Origin: Vibrio sp. D404a
GTDB taxonomy: Bacteria > Pseudomonadota > Gammaproteobacteria > Enterobacterales > Vibrionaceae
Assembly: GCF_030248535.1 (NCBI RefSeq)
Contig: NZ_JAHGAJ010000019.1
Span: 299,282 to 363,281 of the forward strand
Reading direction: 5' to 3'
DNA: 64,000 nucleotides
Part shown: in pieces, positions 26,432 through 36,284 of the stretch
Layout of the letters: the number at the start of each line of letters is the position of its first letter
Position numbering within the stretch: position 1 is the first letter of the stretch
Notes under the pieces: model-generated
Told to the model about the DNA's origin: nothing
Seen by the model: only the letters and a program-made list of their open reading frames with translations
Databases searched by the model: none
Position numbers and translations under genes: made by a program

Positions 26432-28030
26432 CTAAGAACCTACATTAGACAAAGAAACCAACTGCTGGGTGTACTCATGTCGAGGGTTGGAAAACAGCTG
26501 TTCCGTCTCGCCCTTTTCAATCACCTCTCCCGCCTTCATCACAATCGTATAGTGACAGAGTGATTTAACGACGTTCAAATCGTGGCTGATGAATAGATAC
26601 GTCAGCTGATACTTTTCCTGTAACGACTTCAAAAGCTCCAGCACTTGTGCTTGAACCGTTCTATCCAAAGAGGAAGTCGGCTCATCCAGTAGAATAAACT
26701 CAGGCTTGAGTACCAAGGCTCTCGCTATCGCAATGCGCTGCCTCTGCCCGCCAGAAAACTCATTCGGGTAACGGTGACGTGTTTCAGGATCGAGATCGAC
26801 CTCTTTCATCACCTCACAGATACGTTGGTCAAGCGCGGTTTCATCAAGCTCTTGGTGGACTCGTAGTCCTTCACCAATCACCTGTGCGACTGACATTCTT
26901 GGGTTAAGTGCCGAGAATGGGTCTTGAAACACCACCTGCATGCGGCTTCGATACGGCAGCATCTCTTGACGATTCAACCCTTGGATTTGATTGCCATCGT
27001 ATTGAATCGAACCTTCGCTCTCTACAAGCTTCAAGATCGCCATACCCGTGGTCGATTTACCTGAGCCACTCTCGCCGACTAAACCGATAGAGTGCCCTTG
27101 TTTGAGGTCAAACTGCATATCGGTGACGGCTTTAACATGAGAGATGGTACGTTTAAAGAGACCGCCAGTAATAGGGAACCAGACTTTAAGTTGCTCGACA
27201 TTCAGAAGAGAGCCTGCATTATCTGCAACTGGAACAGGCAAGCCTTTTGGATCAGAATCAATCAGCTTTTTGGTATACGGGTGCTTTGGTGTAGTAAACA
27301 GCGAAGCACACTCGCCCTCTTCAACCAACTCACCGTCTTTCATTACGGCGACTCGGTCAGCAATCTTGCGTACGATACTCAAGTCATGGGTGATGAATAA
27401 CATCGCCATGCCGAGCTCTTGCTGAAGATCTTTAAGCAAGTCCAGTATCTGAGCTTGAACAGACACGTCCAGTGCTGTTGTCGGTTCGTCAGCAATTAAC
27501 AGCTCTGGCTCGTTGATCAGCGCCATTGCAATCATCACACGTTGACGTTCGCCTCCAGACAGCTCATGAGGATAGGCATTGATCTTCTGCTCAGGGTGAC
27601 GAATACCGACTTTCGACAACCATTCAATGGCCAGAGACTGTGCTTTATTGGTACGCATTCCACGGTGAATCGCTAAGGTTTCCACCAGCTGCTTACCCAC
27701 TTTATGCAGTGGATTCAGCGACACCATCGGTTCTTGGAAAATCATACCGATTCGCCCACCACGAATACCGCGCAGCTCACGCTCTGAACAGCTGAGAATA
27801 TCGGTACCAGCAAAGTTCACTCGACCATTCAAGTAGTGAGAAGAGCCTTTAGGTAGAAGCTTGAGCACCGAATTGGCAGTCACTGATTTACCCGAACCAC
27901 TCTCCCCTACCAAGGCTAATGTTTCCCCTTTCTTGATCGAGAGAGAAACATTACTGGTCACCTGTTCTATCGAATTTTTGCGACCAAAACCAACCGAGAG
28001 GTTTTCAATAGTAAGAACTGTATTATTCAT
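26432..28030 (-). CDS. yejF: Oligopeptide/microcin-type ABC transporter fused ATPase YejF
   Basis: 532 residues with two complete nucleotide-binding domains in one chain, as in E. coli YejF (529). Each has Walker A (GESGSGKSV, then GESGSGKST), a signature ([28 protein letters not shown]) and Walker B (LLIADEP, FILLDEP). Oligopeptide-type C-terminal motifs KHPYTKKLI and RHEYTQQLV end each half. It follows yejE by 9 nt. The fused form contrasts with the split ATPases of the neighbouring peptide operon. Confidence 0.95.
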   Translation of the reverse strand: MNNTVLTIENLSVGFGRKNSIEQVTSNVSLSIKKGETLALVGESGSGKSVTANSVLKLLPKGSSHYLNGRVNFAGTDILSCSERELRGIRGGRIGMIFQEPMVSLNPLHKVGKQLVETLAIHRGMRTNKAQSLAIEWLSKVGIRHPEQKINAYPHELSGGERQRVMIAMALINEPELLIADEPTTALDVSVQAQILDLLKDLQQELGMAMLFITHDLSIVRKIADRVAVMKDGELVEEGECASLFTTPKHPYTKKLIDSDPKGLPVPVADNAGSLLNVEQLKVWFPITGGLFKRTISHVKAVTDMQFDLKQGHSIGLVGESGSGKSTTGMAILKLVESEGSIQYDGNQIQGLNRQEMLPYRSRMQVVFQDPFSALNPRMSVAQVIGEGLRVHQELDETALDQRICEVMKEVDLDPETRHRYPNEFSGGQRQRIAIARALVLKPEFILLDEPTSSLDRTVQAQVLELLKSLQEKYQLTYLFISHDLNVVKSLCHYTIVMKAGEVIEKGETEQLFSNPRHEYTQQLVSLSNVGS

Positions 28031-28039
28031 TGGTTATTG

Positions 28040-29065
28040 CTACCTCTGTTGATGTGGGTCGAAGGCATCACGAACCGCTTCGCCAACAAACACTAACAGT
28101 GTCAGCATTAGCGACAGCACGACAAATGCAGAGATACCAAGCCATGGCGCTTGAAGGTTGGCTTTACCTTGAGCAAGCAGTTCACCCAAAGAAGGCGAGC
28201 CCGCCGGCAAACCAAAGCCAAGGAAGTCGAGCGACGTCAGTGTCGTCACTGAACCAGATAAGATAAAGGGCATCATAGTCAAAGAGGCAACCATGGCATT
28301 CGGCAACATATGACGCAGCATGATGCGTTTATCTTCCACACCCATCGCCTGCGCTGCTCTTACATAGTCGAAGTTACGGCAGCGTAAGAACTCTGCTCGC
28401 ACAATGCCAACCAAGCTCATCCAGCTAAACAGCACCATGATACCGAGTAGCCACCAGAAGTTAGGCTCAATGAAACTTGAAAGAATAATCAGCAAGAATA
28501 GAGTCGGCATCCCCGACCACACTTCAATAAAGCGCTGCCCGAACAGATCAACCCAGCCACCGTAGTAGCCCTGTGTTGCACCGACCGCCACGCCTATCAA
28601 GCTCGATACGATGGTCAGTACAAAGCCAAACAACACCGAAATGCGAAAGCCGTAAATAATACGCGCCAGCACGTCGCGCCCTTTGTCATCGGTTCCTAAC
28701 CAGTTTACGGAATCTGGCTTTGATGGCACCGCACCTGAAATCTCAAAGTTAATCGTGTCGTAACTAAAGCGAATCACAGGCCAGATCATATAGCCTTTCT
28801 CTTCAATCAGTTCGATCACATAAGGGTCTTTGTAATCCGCTTCGGTTTCAAACTCACCACCAAACTCAGTTTCTGCGTACTCTGCTGCTACTGGAAAGAA
28901 CCACTGGTCGTCATAAGACACAACCAGCGGTTTATCGTTAGCAATTATCTCAGCAAATAGGCTCAACACGAACAGAATGGAAAAGATCCACAGAGAGATA
29001 AAACCGCGTTTATTCGCTTTAAAGCGTAACCATCTTGCTTCTGCTAAAGGGTTTTTAAACATCAT
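28040..29065 (-). CDS. yejE: Oligopeptide ABC transporter permease YejE
   Basis: 341 residues, identical in length to E. coli YejE. N-terminal RWLRFKANKRGFISLWIF, the LGTDDKGRDVLARIIYGFR motif and the EAA loop FDYVRAAQAMGVEDKRIMLRHMLPNAMV are characteristic, and the end DAFDPHQQR is typical. It lies between yejB and yejF in the canonical yejABEF order. Confidence 0.95.
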   Translation of the reverse strand: MMFKNPLAEARWLRFKANKRGFISLWIFSILFVLSLFAEIIANDKPLVVSYDDQWFFPVAAEYAETEFGGEFETEADYKDPYVIELIEEKGYMIWPVIRFSYDTINFEISGAVPSKPDSVNWLGTDDKGRDVLARIIYGFRISVLFGFVLTIVSSLIGVAVGATQGYYGGWVDLFGQRFIEVWSGMPTLFLLIILSSFIEPNFWWLLGIMVLFSWMSLVGIVRAEFLRCRNFDYVRAAQAMGVEDKRIMLRHMLPNAMVASLTMMPFILSGSVTTLTSLDFLGFGLPAGSPSLGELLAQGKANLQAPWLGISAFVVLSLMLTLLVFVGEAVRDAFDPHQQR

Positions 29066-29078
29066 TTAGAATTCACCA

Positions 29079-30167
29079 TTAACGCGCTTCAAAGTCGATT
29101 CGAGGATCAACCCAGGTATAGGTCAAATCGGAGATAATACTGAGCACCAGCCCAAGTAACGTCATGATATAGAGTGAACTGAACACCACTGGGTAGTCTC
29201 GCTGAATGGTCGACTCAAACCCAAGTAAGCCAATCCCCTCTAGAGAGAACATCACCTCAATCAGCATCGAACCAGTGAAGAAGATGCTGATAAATGCACT
29301 TGGGAAACCGGCAATGATGATCAACATGGCGTTACGGAAAACATGACGATACAAGATGCTATTTTCATCTAAGCCTTTAGCGCGAGCCGTGACAACGTAT
29401 TGCTTGTTTATCTCATCAAGGAAGGAGTTCTTGGTCAGCATACTCAGGGTCGCAAAGCCGCCAATCACCATAGCAAAAATAGGCAACGCTAGGTGCCAGA
29501 AGTAATCAATGATCTGCTGATACCAGTTGAGCTGGTCAAAGTTACTGGAGACTAAACCACGCAGTGGGAACCAACTAAAGTAGTTGCCACTTGCGAACAG
29601 AATAATAAGAATAATCGCAAACAAGAAACCGGGCACCGCGTAGCCCACAATCACCACCGCACTCGACCAGATATCAAATCGCGAACCGTGATGAATCGCC
29701 TTCATGATACCGAGTGGAATCGAGATGATGTAGATGATCAACGTACTCCACAGCCCTAAAGAGATAGAGACAGGCAGACGTTCAACAATCAAATCGATGA
29801 CATTGCCCCCCTTAAACAGGCTTTCACCAAAGTTAAAGGTGGCGTAGTTTTTCAGCATATCGAAATAGCGGACATGAATCGGCTTATCGAAACCAAACTG
29901 CTTTTTGATCTCTTCAACGACTTCAGGGTCTAAGCCTCGTGAGCCTTTATAACCGCTCGCAGAAGCTTGCTCTGAATCACTCAAGTCGACCTCTTGGCCG
30001 CCACCGGAAAAGCGCTCCATGATCCCAGAGTTGTGCCCTTCTAGCTGAGCAACCGCTTGTTCCACTGGCCCACCGGGCGCAATCTGAATGATGAAGAAGT
30101 TAATGGTGATGATCGCCCACAACGTGGGGATCACCAACAATAAACGTCTAAATATATACGCAGCCAT
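29079..30167 (-). CDS. yejB: Oligopeptide ABC transporter permease YejB
   Basis: 362 residues (E. coli YejB 364). It starts [20 protein letters not shown] and has [17 protein letters not shown]. The EAA loop is [27 protein letters not shown], and it ends [11 protein letters not shown]. It carries the periplasmic insertion between TM1 and TM2 that marks YejB against DppB. It begins 8 nt after the yejA stop. Confidence 0.95.
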   Translation of the reverse strand: MAAYIFRRLLLVIPTLWAIITINFFIIQIAPGGPVEQAVAQLEGHNSGIMERFSGGGQEVDLSDSEQASASGYKGSRGLDPEVVEEIKKQFGFDKPIHVRYFDMLKNYATFNFGESLFKGGNVIDLIVERLPVSISLGLWSTLIIYIISIPLGIMKAIHHGSRFDIWSSAVVIVGYAVPGFLFAIILIILFASGNYFSWFPLRGLVSSNFDQLNWYQQIIDYFWHLALPIFAMVIGGFATLSMLTKNSFLDEINKQYVVTARAKGLDENSILYRHVFRNAMLIIIAGFPSAFISIFFTGSMLIEVMFSLEGIGLLGFESTIQRDYPVVFSSLYIMTLLGLVLSIISDLTYTWVDPRIDFEAR

Positions 30168-30175
30168 GAGACTCC

Positions 30176-32053
30176 CTAACGACGTTTTTCAGGCAGTAGT
30201 TTCGCCTTGTCTTGCGAAATCCACCATGTGTCGATACCTAGGTCGTATTTTGGCAAGGTATCTGGACGCTCAAACTTGTCCCACATCGCAACGCGATATT
30301 TACCTAGGTGCCACTGCGGAATGGTGTAGAAATTCCATTGCAATACACGGTCAAGGGCACGACCTAAGGTGAGAAGTTTCTCAGGGTCTTGCTGACTCTT
30401 CGAAATCTGCTCAGTCAGAGAGTCAATAACAGGATCGATAACACCAGCGGTATTGTACGTGGAGTCGATGTAGTTCGAGTTCCAAACAATCATCAAGTTC
30501 GGGCTTGGGTAAGCATTTGCCGAGTAAGCAGACGAGACCATATCGAAATCACGATCGCGTAAGCGCTTGATGTATTGCGTGGTATCAATCGTTCGGATCT
30601 TCATATCGATCCCCATTCGTTTCAGGTTTTTCTGAAGTGGAATAGAGATACGTTCAGTGGTTGGGCTGTAAATTAGCAATTCGAAAGAGAGCGTCTGCCC
30701 CGTTTTCTCATTGGTCATCACTTTATCTTTCAATACCCAGCCCGCTTCTTTCAGGAGCTTGAATGCCGTTCTCATCTCACTACGAATTCGGCCACTGCCA
30801 TCGGTGACTGGCGGCTGGAACTCTTCAGTAAACACACGTGGTGGGATCTGGTCTTTAAACTCAGAAAGTACCGCCACTTCTGCATCAGACGGCAAGCCTG
30901 TTGCTTCGTATTCTGTGTTTTGGAAATAACTGCGGGTACGATCGTATTGGTTGTAGAACATGTTCTTGTTCATCCACTCAAAGTCCATAGCATAAGTTAA
31001 TGCCTCACGAACCTTAGGATCTTTGAACACTTCAGATTGCGTATTAAACACAAAGCCTTGCGCAGACTCTGGTCGCTCGTGCGCTATCTCTTCTTTTACG
31101 ATGTAGCCCTTATCAAAATTGCTACCCGTATAGGAGTTCGCCCAAAACTTCGCGGAGTTTTCCATACGCAGATCAAACTCACCCGCTTTGAAGGCTTCGA
31201 GCATCACGGTATCGTCTCGGTAGTAATCGTACTGCACCTGCTCAAAGTTATTGCGGCCCACGTTTACAGGTAACTCTGCCGCCCAGTAGTTCTCATCTAA
31301 CCCATAAGTGACGCTTTGACCCGACTTATAGTTGATGACTTTATAAGGCCCGCTGCCGACAGGTGGCTCGCTTAACGGCTCAGACAGTTTCTTGTCTTGC
31401 CAATAGTGCTTTGGAAGTACGCGAGTGCTCTGTGCAAAGCTGAATAATTTCTCACGGTTTGGTGTTTCCATCTCAATACGAACTACTAAGTCAGACACTG
31501 CGGTTACCGACTTAATGTCTTTGTAGTAGACGCGATACTGAGGCACGCCCTCTTTGGAAAACTTATCAAACGTAAAAGCAACGTCATGAGCAGTGATTGG
31601 CTTGCCATCGTGGAAGCGTGCGTTCGGGTTGATGTCTATCTCAAGCCATGAGAAATCACTGGCGTAACGTACCTTAGAGGCGATCAACGGATAATAAGCG
31701 TCAATTTCATCTGCGGGTGAAAACATCAAGGTGTCGTAGAGTTCACCACTGTAACTCGCGGAAACACCGCGTGAACCAAAGCGGTTAAAGCTATCAAACG
31801 TGCCGATCGCGCCATAGGTGATCTTGCCTTGCTTAGGCGCATCTGGATTCACATAATCGAAATGGGTGAAATCTACAGGATACTTAGCTTCGCCAAACCC
31901 AACCAACTGGGTCGTTTCGATGACTTGCACGCCATCTTCAGAAGCAAAAGAAGCAATTGGTAAGAGTGCCATGAGAGGCAGCGCTAGTGCGCGGTGGGTG
32001 AATTGAAAAAATGTCGACCGTTTAATTGGATTAACTCGGCAATCTGTTCCCAT
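30176..32053 (-). CDS. yejA: Periplasmic oligopeptide-binding protein YejA
   Basis: 625 residues, first gene of yejABEF. AGGGAGA precedes the ATG by 6 nt. The signal peptide has a long N-region, with hydrophobic core [16 protein letters not shown]. Family 5 motifs include [33 protein letters not shown] and [16 protein letters not shown]. In enterobacteria YejABEF imports microcin C and has been linked to antimicrobial-peptide resistance; its ordinary substrates are peptides. Confidence 0.95.
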   Translation of the reverse strand: MGTDCRVNPIKRSTFFQFTHRALALPLMALLPIASFASEDGVQVIETTQLVGFGEAKYPVDFTHFDYVNPDAPKQGKITYGAIGTFDSFNRFGSRGVSASYSGELYDTLMFSPADEIDAYYPLIASKVRYASDFSWLEIDINPNARFHDGKPITAHDVAFTFDKFSKEGVPQYRVYYKDIKSVTAVSDLVVRIEMETPNREKLFSFAQSTRVLPKHYWQDKKLSEPLSEPPVGSGPYKVINYKSGQSVTYGLDENYWAAELPVNVGRNNFEQVQYDYYRDDTVMLEAFKAGEFDLRMENSAKFWANSYTGSNFDKGYIVKEEIAHERPESAQGFVFNTQSEVFKDPKVREALTYAMDFEWMNKNMFYNQYDRTRSYFQNTEYEATGLPSDAEVAVLSEFKDQIPPRVFTEEFQPPVTDGSGRIRSEMRTAFKLLKEAGWVLKDKVMTNEKTGQTLSFELLIYSPTTERISIPLQKNLKRMGIDMKIRTIDTTQYIKRLRDRDFDMVSSAYSANAYPSPNLMIVWNSNYIDSTYNTAGVIDPVIDSLTEQISKSQQDPEKLLTLGRALDRVLQWNFYTIPQWHLGKYRVAMWDKFERPDTLPKYDLGIDTWWISQDKAKLLPEKRR

Positions 32054-32475
32054 TTGACTCTCCCTTCAAATGATAAAAATACGGTGTGTGATTTAATACG
32101 CCACAAGCTGGACACACGACAATAAAAATAAGTATAGAGAAAAATCTAACGCCATGTAATAACTAATAAAACACTTAATGCGCTACGCCGCCGATTTCGC
32201 AAACAAACTTTCAATAAACAACCTGTCAACAAACAAGCTTCCCACAGGCGAGCTTCCAACAGACAAGTTTTCAACAAACAAGCTTTTAGCAGACAAGTTT
32301 TTAACAAACATAGCCGCAACCGAGCTCCCGTCAGACACAGAGATGACATGCAAATCTAATGTAAGCGAGTTTAAATATTGTAAGTTATTGATTTTAATTT
32401 GTTGCGCTTCCTTTACTCTTTTGGTTCAACATACTATTCTATTTTTACCGTATACAGATACACTAAGAGAGTATT
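32054..32475. other. Intergenic region yejA to GGDEF gene
   Basis: The divergent promoters of yejA and the GGDEF-like gene must lie here, on either side of a 15-bp tandem repeat block. The right part (32380-32470) is AT-rich. No confident operator was found. ORFs crossing the repeat exist on both strands but look like by-products of the repeat. Confidence 0.4.
32197..32316. repeat. 15-bp degenerate tandem repeat block (about 8 units)
   Basis: Units in strict 15-bp phase include CAACAAACAAGCTTC (32227), CAACAGACAAGTTTT (32257), CAACAAACAAGCTTT (32272) and TAGCAGACAAGTTTT (32287), flanked by more diverged units at 32212, 32242 and 32302. Both strands therefore read as five-residue repeats, but no gene context supports translation. 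Confidence 0.85.
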
Positions 32476-33522
32476 ATGAACCTCAAAAGGGAAGGCACGA
32501 CATTCAATCAACGCAACATTGAGCGTTACTTTGAGTTAGTCAACCTAACACCTGAACAAGTTCAAACTCTCTGCCACAACTTAGCGCAGTTGAACATTAA
32601 TCATGCAGACTTCGCTGACCGCTATTTACACCAACTGAGAGTAAAAACACGCTTCTCTCACCCTCATGTACAAGAGTGCCTGTCACATGGGCCATTATGT
32701 CATGCGATCTATCATCACATTTACACATGGCTGAGCGGCACTCACTCCGAAGCTGATTTCAACAACCGTGTTCGCTTAGTAACGGAGCTTAATGCTCATG
32801 ACATTTCTGTCGCTGAATTTCTATTGTGTGGCACCAAAACTAGAGCTAGCCTGCTCGCACAACTCAAGCGTGTGCTTCACACCCATGACATCAACTCAGC
32901 AAGACTGATCCGAGACTTTGAAAAGTGGCTGACCATTGATGAACACATATTGAGAGACATAGAACTCAACCACCAATTAGAAAAGCTGCGCCAAGCCACC
33001 AGCTTTAAAGATGAGCTCACCAATGCCTACAGCAAAGCCGTCTTTTTGGAGGAGCTCGACCGAGCCTTCGCGCTTTGCGATAGAACCAATCAAACCGTGA
33101 CTATCCTGCATTTTGATTTCAACCACCTCAGTGCGATTAATCACAACTACGGTTTTCAGATAGGTGATGACGTGCTCAAACAGTTTGCCAACGTCTGTAT
33201 TGAACAACTCAGAAAGACAGAAACCATCGCCCGTGATGACGACGAGTTCTTTATCTTGTTACCCAACACCTCTGTCCAAGACGTTCAAACCATTTTTGAC
33301 AGATTGATACAAGATTTCGACTGTTCTGTAGAAGTTCCGGTCACCCTATCGGCTGGTGCATCCAGTTATCATCCCGATTCAGAGCTCACCTTAGAACAGG
33401 TGTTAGAACACACCGGCCTCCAATTAGCCAATGCAAAAATGCAATCAGGAGCAACGGATAGCCACCAGCTGTGCCTTGATACAAACGAAATACAAAACAA
33501 CGTGTTACCTTTTACTCGTTAA
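32476..33522 (+). CDS. Probable globin-coupled sensor with degenerate GGDEF domain
   Basis: 348 residues, no signal or TM. The N-terminal ~150 residues are helical. LCHAIYHHIYTWLSG followed by DFNNRVRLVTELNAHDISVAEFLL resembles the F-H helix region of globin-coupled sensors, with candidate proximal His near 76. From about 175 there is a GGDEF fold: SFKDELTNAYSKAVFLEEL, FDFNHLSAINHNYGFQIGDDVL. The signature is DDDEF (254-258) preceded by AR, instead of RYGGDEF. Loss of both Gly residues argues against diguanylate cyclase activity. A heme-sensing signal transducer or GTP-binding effector is inferred; the globin assignment is tentative. Confidence 0.7.
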   Translation: MNLKREGTTFNQRNIERYFELVNLTPEQVQTLCHNLAQLNINHADFADRYLHQLRVKTRFSHPHVQECLSHGPLCHAIYHHIYTWLSGTHSEADFNNRVRLVTELNAHDISVAEFLLCGTKTRASLLAQLKRVLHTHDINSARLIRDFEKWLTIDEHILRDIELNHQLEKLRQATSFKDELTNAYSKAVFLEELDRAFALCDRTNQTVTILHFDFNHLSAINHNYGFQIGDDVLKQFANVCIEQLRKTETIARDDDEFFILLPNTSVQDVQTIFDRLIQDFDCSVEVPVTLSAGASSYHPDSELTLEQVLEHTGLQLANAKMQSGATDSHQLCLDTNEIQNNVLPFTR

Positions 33523-33637
33523 GCTAAATCGTCATCAAAAGTCACACCCAAAGCCTAGATGTCGTATACTGAACTTAGTATTTTGCTATCAGTGATTATT
33601 CAATAAGCTGATAATGCCTGACATTTAGGGATCCACT

Positions 33638-34681
33638 TTGAACACACCAAGTCGCTTAACCATAACGACATTCAACCTGTTTAATTATCTAGAGCCGCCC
33701 AACGCCTATTACGACTTTGAAAACATCTACAGCTATGATGAATGGTCGAAAAAACAGGGCTGGATTAAAAACGCCATCAAAACAGCCGACAGCGACATCA
33801 TTGGGTTTCAAGAAGTATTCAGTCCTGCCTCACTCGAAGCCTTGGTCAATGAAATGGGCTACCCGTTCTTCTGCGTGGTTGATGCGCCAAATGTGGAGAG
33901 CGATTATCTGTTTAGAGACCCCGTGGTCGCGATTGCTTCACGCTATCCCATCAAACAAACTCAAGCCGTTGCTATGTCTCCTCAGCTACTTGAGCAGTTT
34001 CCAAAACCGCTTTTGCAGGAGTTTGGTTTTAACCGTTTGCCTGTGCACGCCACCATCGACCTTCCCCACCTTGGGCTGACCGATTGTTATGTGGTGCACT
34101 TTAAGTCGCAGCGCCCTATTGATGCGCAAAAACCAGAGACGAATGTACATAGCTCAGCAACGCCGAACCATAGTGATACGCTCACGCAGTTCCATCAACA
34201 AGAGCTTGGTTGGTGGCTGTCGAGTGTACAAAGGGGAATGGAAGTTCAGGTGTTGCATGAATACATAACCCGTCAGCGTCATCAATCAGACCGCCCTGTG
34301 ATTATGATGGGTGATTTCAATAAGCCCTTAACCAGCGACGAATTTAGAGGATTACTCAATTATTCACTAAATAGAAACGAAGAGAGCTGCCATTGGCTAT
34401 CCCATTTTCGATTAAGAGACAGCTGGACGCTTTATCATCAACTACACCAAGAAGATTTATTGGTTCAGCGCGCCCCTACCCACTATTACGGCGCATCGGG
34501 TTCAGTGCTAGATTACATCCTGCTTTCTAATGAGTTCGACTGTCAAAACTCCTCGAGCTTGATGGAGATTATCGATTATCAAGTGCAAGATCAGCACCTT
34601 ATCAACCCAAGCTTCGAAGTCGACCAGTTCAGTACCGACCACGGCGTTGTGAGTATTACCGCTCAGATTCGCTCTGCCTAG
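33638..34681 (+). CDS. Endonuclease/exonuclease/phosphatase-fold protein
   Basis: 347 residues from a TTG start with AGGGA 8 nt upstream; no other start precedes the first conserved strand. Family motifs in order are TTFNLFNY (N), IIGFQEVF (catalytic Glu), YVVHFKSQR, MGDFNKP (Asp and Asn) and STDHGVVS (Asp-His). No signal peptide. Members cleave phosphodiesters in nucleic acids, phosphoinositides or sphingolipids. The substrate is not predictable. It follows the GGDEF-like gene by 115 nt on the same strand. Confidence 0.88.
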   Translation: MNTPSRLTITTFNLFNYLEPPNAYYDFENIYSYDEWSKKQGWIKNAIKTADSDIIGFQEVFSPASLEALVNEMGYPFFCVVDAPNVESDYLFRDPVVAIASRYPIKQTQAVAMSPQLLEQFPKPLLQEFGFNRLPVHATIDLPHLGLTDCYVVHFKSQRPIDAQKPETNVHSSATPNHSDTLTQFHQQELGWWLSSVQRGMEVQVLHEYITRQRHQSDRPVIMMGDFNKPLTSDEFRGLLNYSLNRNEESCHWLSHFRLRDSWTLYHQLHQEDLLVQRAPTHYYGASGSVLDYILLSNEFDCQNSSSLMEIIDYQVQDQHLINPSFEVDQFSTDHGVVSITAQIRSA

Positions 34682-34843
34682 TTGGGCACTGGTAATTCCC
34701 TCGGCTATCTTTCGGCTAAGACTAGCCCACACGAAATCGCCACCGCTTACATCTGATTACATTTAACTCATGTAAGCGAGGCATAATTGGCGACAACAAA
34801 AGAATGGGCGCACGATCCAGAGCAATACTGAAGCACACCGACT

Positions 34844-35875
34844 ATGAAGCACAACCACATCCTCTCCAACTTGGTCATAAACACCAAGAATAGAACGCTC
34901 GCTAATCAAGATGAAAAACAAGTGACGCTGCGCCCTCTCTCTTATGAAGTTCTGCAGGTACTGATCAAAAATGATGGCCATGCAGTATCACGCGAGGAAC
35001 TGTTCGCACAATGCTGGATGGGAAGCCCTGTATCGGACCAAGCCCTCACCAATGTCATCTCAAACATTCGACAAACACTGCTCCGCTTACGAGCAAATGG
35101 CATAGAAGTTCACACTGTAAACAAAGTGGGATATCGCCTTTCAATCACAGAGCCACAACACCCCACTTTGGTTGAGAAATTCAGTGCTAATGACGCAGAG
35201 GATAAAACACATCCGCTAGAGAAGGCGGTTCAGAAAGAAGTACCTGAACAGTTAACATGTGACACCGTCACTCAGTCAAATTGGGATAGTCAGGATGCAA
35301 ACAATAAAGACTCACAGGATAAAGATCCAAGCCAGATCGAAGAACTTAAGCATACTCGCGCGCAAACTGACGCACCATCACTTTGGCAGGGTGTAAAAAA
35401 TTCGATAAGTGTGGTTATTGAGAAATGGTCTAACAGCAACATGGATAACAACCAGAAAGCAGGTGTGTTTCAGACACTCGGGTTTATCGTCGCAATGAGC
35501 CTTCTCGTCGTCACCGCGTATTACTCTTGGGTAGGTCAATCAGACGATGATTTGGCACAACAGCATTTTCAAAAACTGACGAACAGCAATCAAACGCTCT
35601 ACGTCAATGATGAGTCAGAATATCTACTGGCTTTGCAGATTCTAACCAATGCGATTTATGCCGGAGAATTGCTCGAAACCGAATGCCCTGTTTCACTGTT
35701 GATCCAGCTCTATGAGTCCACCACTTACGCCAATCAATATAGCTTGAGCGCGCAGATTTTTGATCGAGGGGATTTAGACGACTTAAAATTCAGTTACTCG
35801 TCCTTGAGTCAAAATGAGCTTGTCCCTGCAATTAACACCATGATTAAAAACAGCTTGTCATTGTGTTCTTACTGA
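34844..35875 (+). CDS. ToxR-like transmembrane winged-helix regulator
   Basis: 343 residues. N-terminal OmpR/ToxR-type winged helix: VTLRPLSYEVLQVLIKNDG, VSREELFAQCW, VSDQALTNVISNIRQTL and VHTVNKVGYRLS. A charged linker (about 105-200) leads to one TM helix (about 208-230, LGFIVAMSLLVVTAYYSW) and a periplasmic domain of about 110 residues with two Cys. It can act directly from the inner membrane like ToxR, TcpP or CadC. Its end is 5 nt from the convergent gene for a small exported protein. Confidence 0.9.
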   Translation: MKHNHILSNLVINTKNRTLANQDEKQVTLRPLSYEVLQVLIKNDGHAVSREELFAQCWMGSPVSDQALTNVISNIRQTLLRLRANGIEVHTVNKVGYRLSITEPQHPTLVEKFSANDAEDKTHPLEKAVQKEVPEQLTCDTVTQSNWDSQDANNKDSQDKDPSQIEELKHTRAQTDAPSLWQGVKNSISVVIEKWSNSNMDNNQKAGVFQTLGFIVAMSLLVVTAYYSWVGQSDDDLAQQHFQKLTNSNQTLYVNDESEYLLALQILTNAIYAGELLETECPVSLLIQLYESTTYANQYSLSAQIFDRGDLDDLKFSYSSLSQNELVPAINTMIKNSLSLCSY

Positions 35876-35880
35876 GGCTA

Positions 35881-36267
35881 TCAAGAGAAGCCAGCCTGAT
35901 AATGGAAACCTGTTTTATCACTTTCGCCAAATGAGACCTCAGCAGTCCCTTGGTTGGAGATAAACAACTCCGGTAGCAGCATGTAATCACTTGAATCATC
36001 GTTGTGCGTACAGCTAAACCTTGCTTGCAAGTGATAACCACTAAAGAACTCCTGACTCGGGCCGGAATAGCTCTCAGTGACCTTACTAAAGTAAGTGCAG
36101 TTTCCTTTTTGCGTCGTCTGCCACTCACCCAATTGATGAATCTTAATGCCCAGTTCAAATCGAGTTTGAGCATTCAAGATTCGTACGTTTAGGGTAGATG
36201 CAGATGCCAAGAAAGAGAGCGTGCAAAGTATGCTCGCGGTGACAATGTAGACAATGGTACTCTTCAT
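35881..36267 (-). CDS. Small exported protein of unknown function
   Basis: 128 residues with a signal peptide (MKSTIVYIVTASILCTLSFLASA). The mature part has two Cys (GNCTYFS, RFSCTHND) that could form a disulfide and is predicted mainly beta. The family is not recognised. It follows the outer-membrane protein gene by 17 nt, so the two are probably co-transcribed. They may be targets of the adjacent ToxR-like regulator. Confidence 0.7.
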   Translation of the reverse strand: MKSTIVYIVTASILCTLSFLASASTLNVRILNAQTRFELGIKIHQLGEWQTTQKGNCTYFSKVTESYSGPSQEFFSGYHLQARFSCTHNDDSSDYMLLPELFISNQGTAEVSFGESDKTGFHYQAGFS

Positions 36268-36284
36268 TCGCCAATCTCCGTCAG

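Noticed and set aside
32197..32316. CRISPR-like repeat array
   Set aside because: Units are 15 bp, contiguous and degenerate, with no spacers and no cas genes in the window.
32178..32522. 114-residue plus-strand ORF with five-residue repeats (NKL-type)
   Set aside because: The repeats arise from the 15-bp DNA repeat, the minus strand gives an equally long repeat ORF, and it overlaps the real GGDEF-gene start with no ribosome-binding site.
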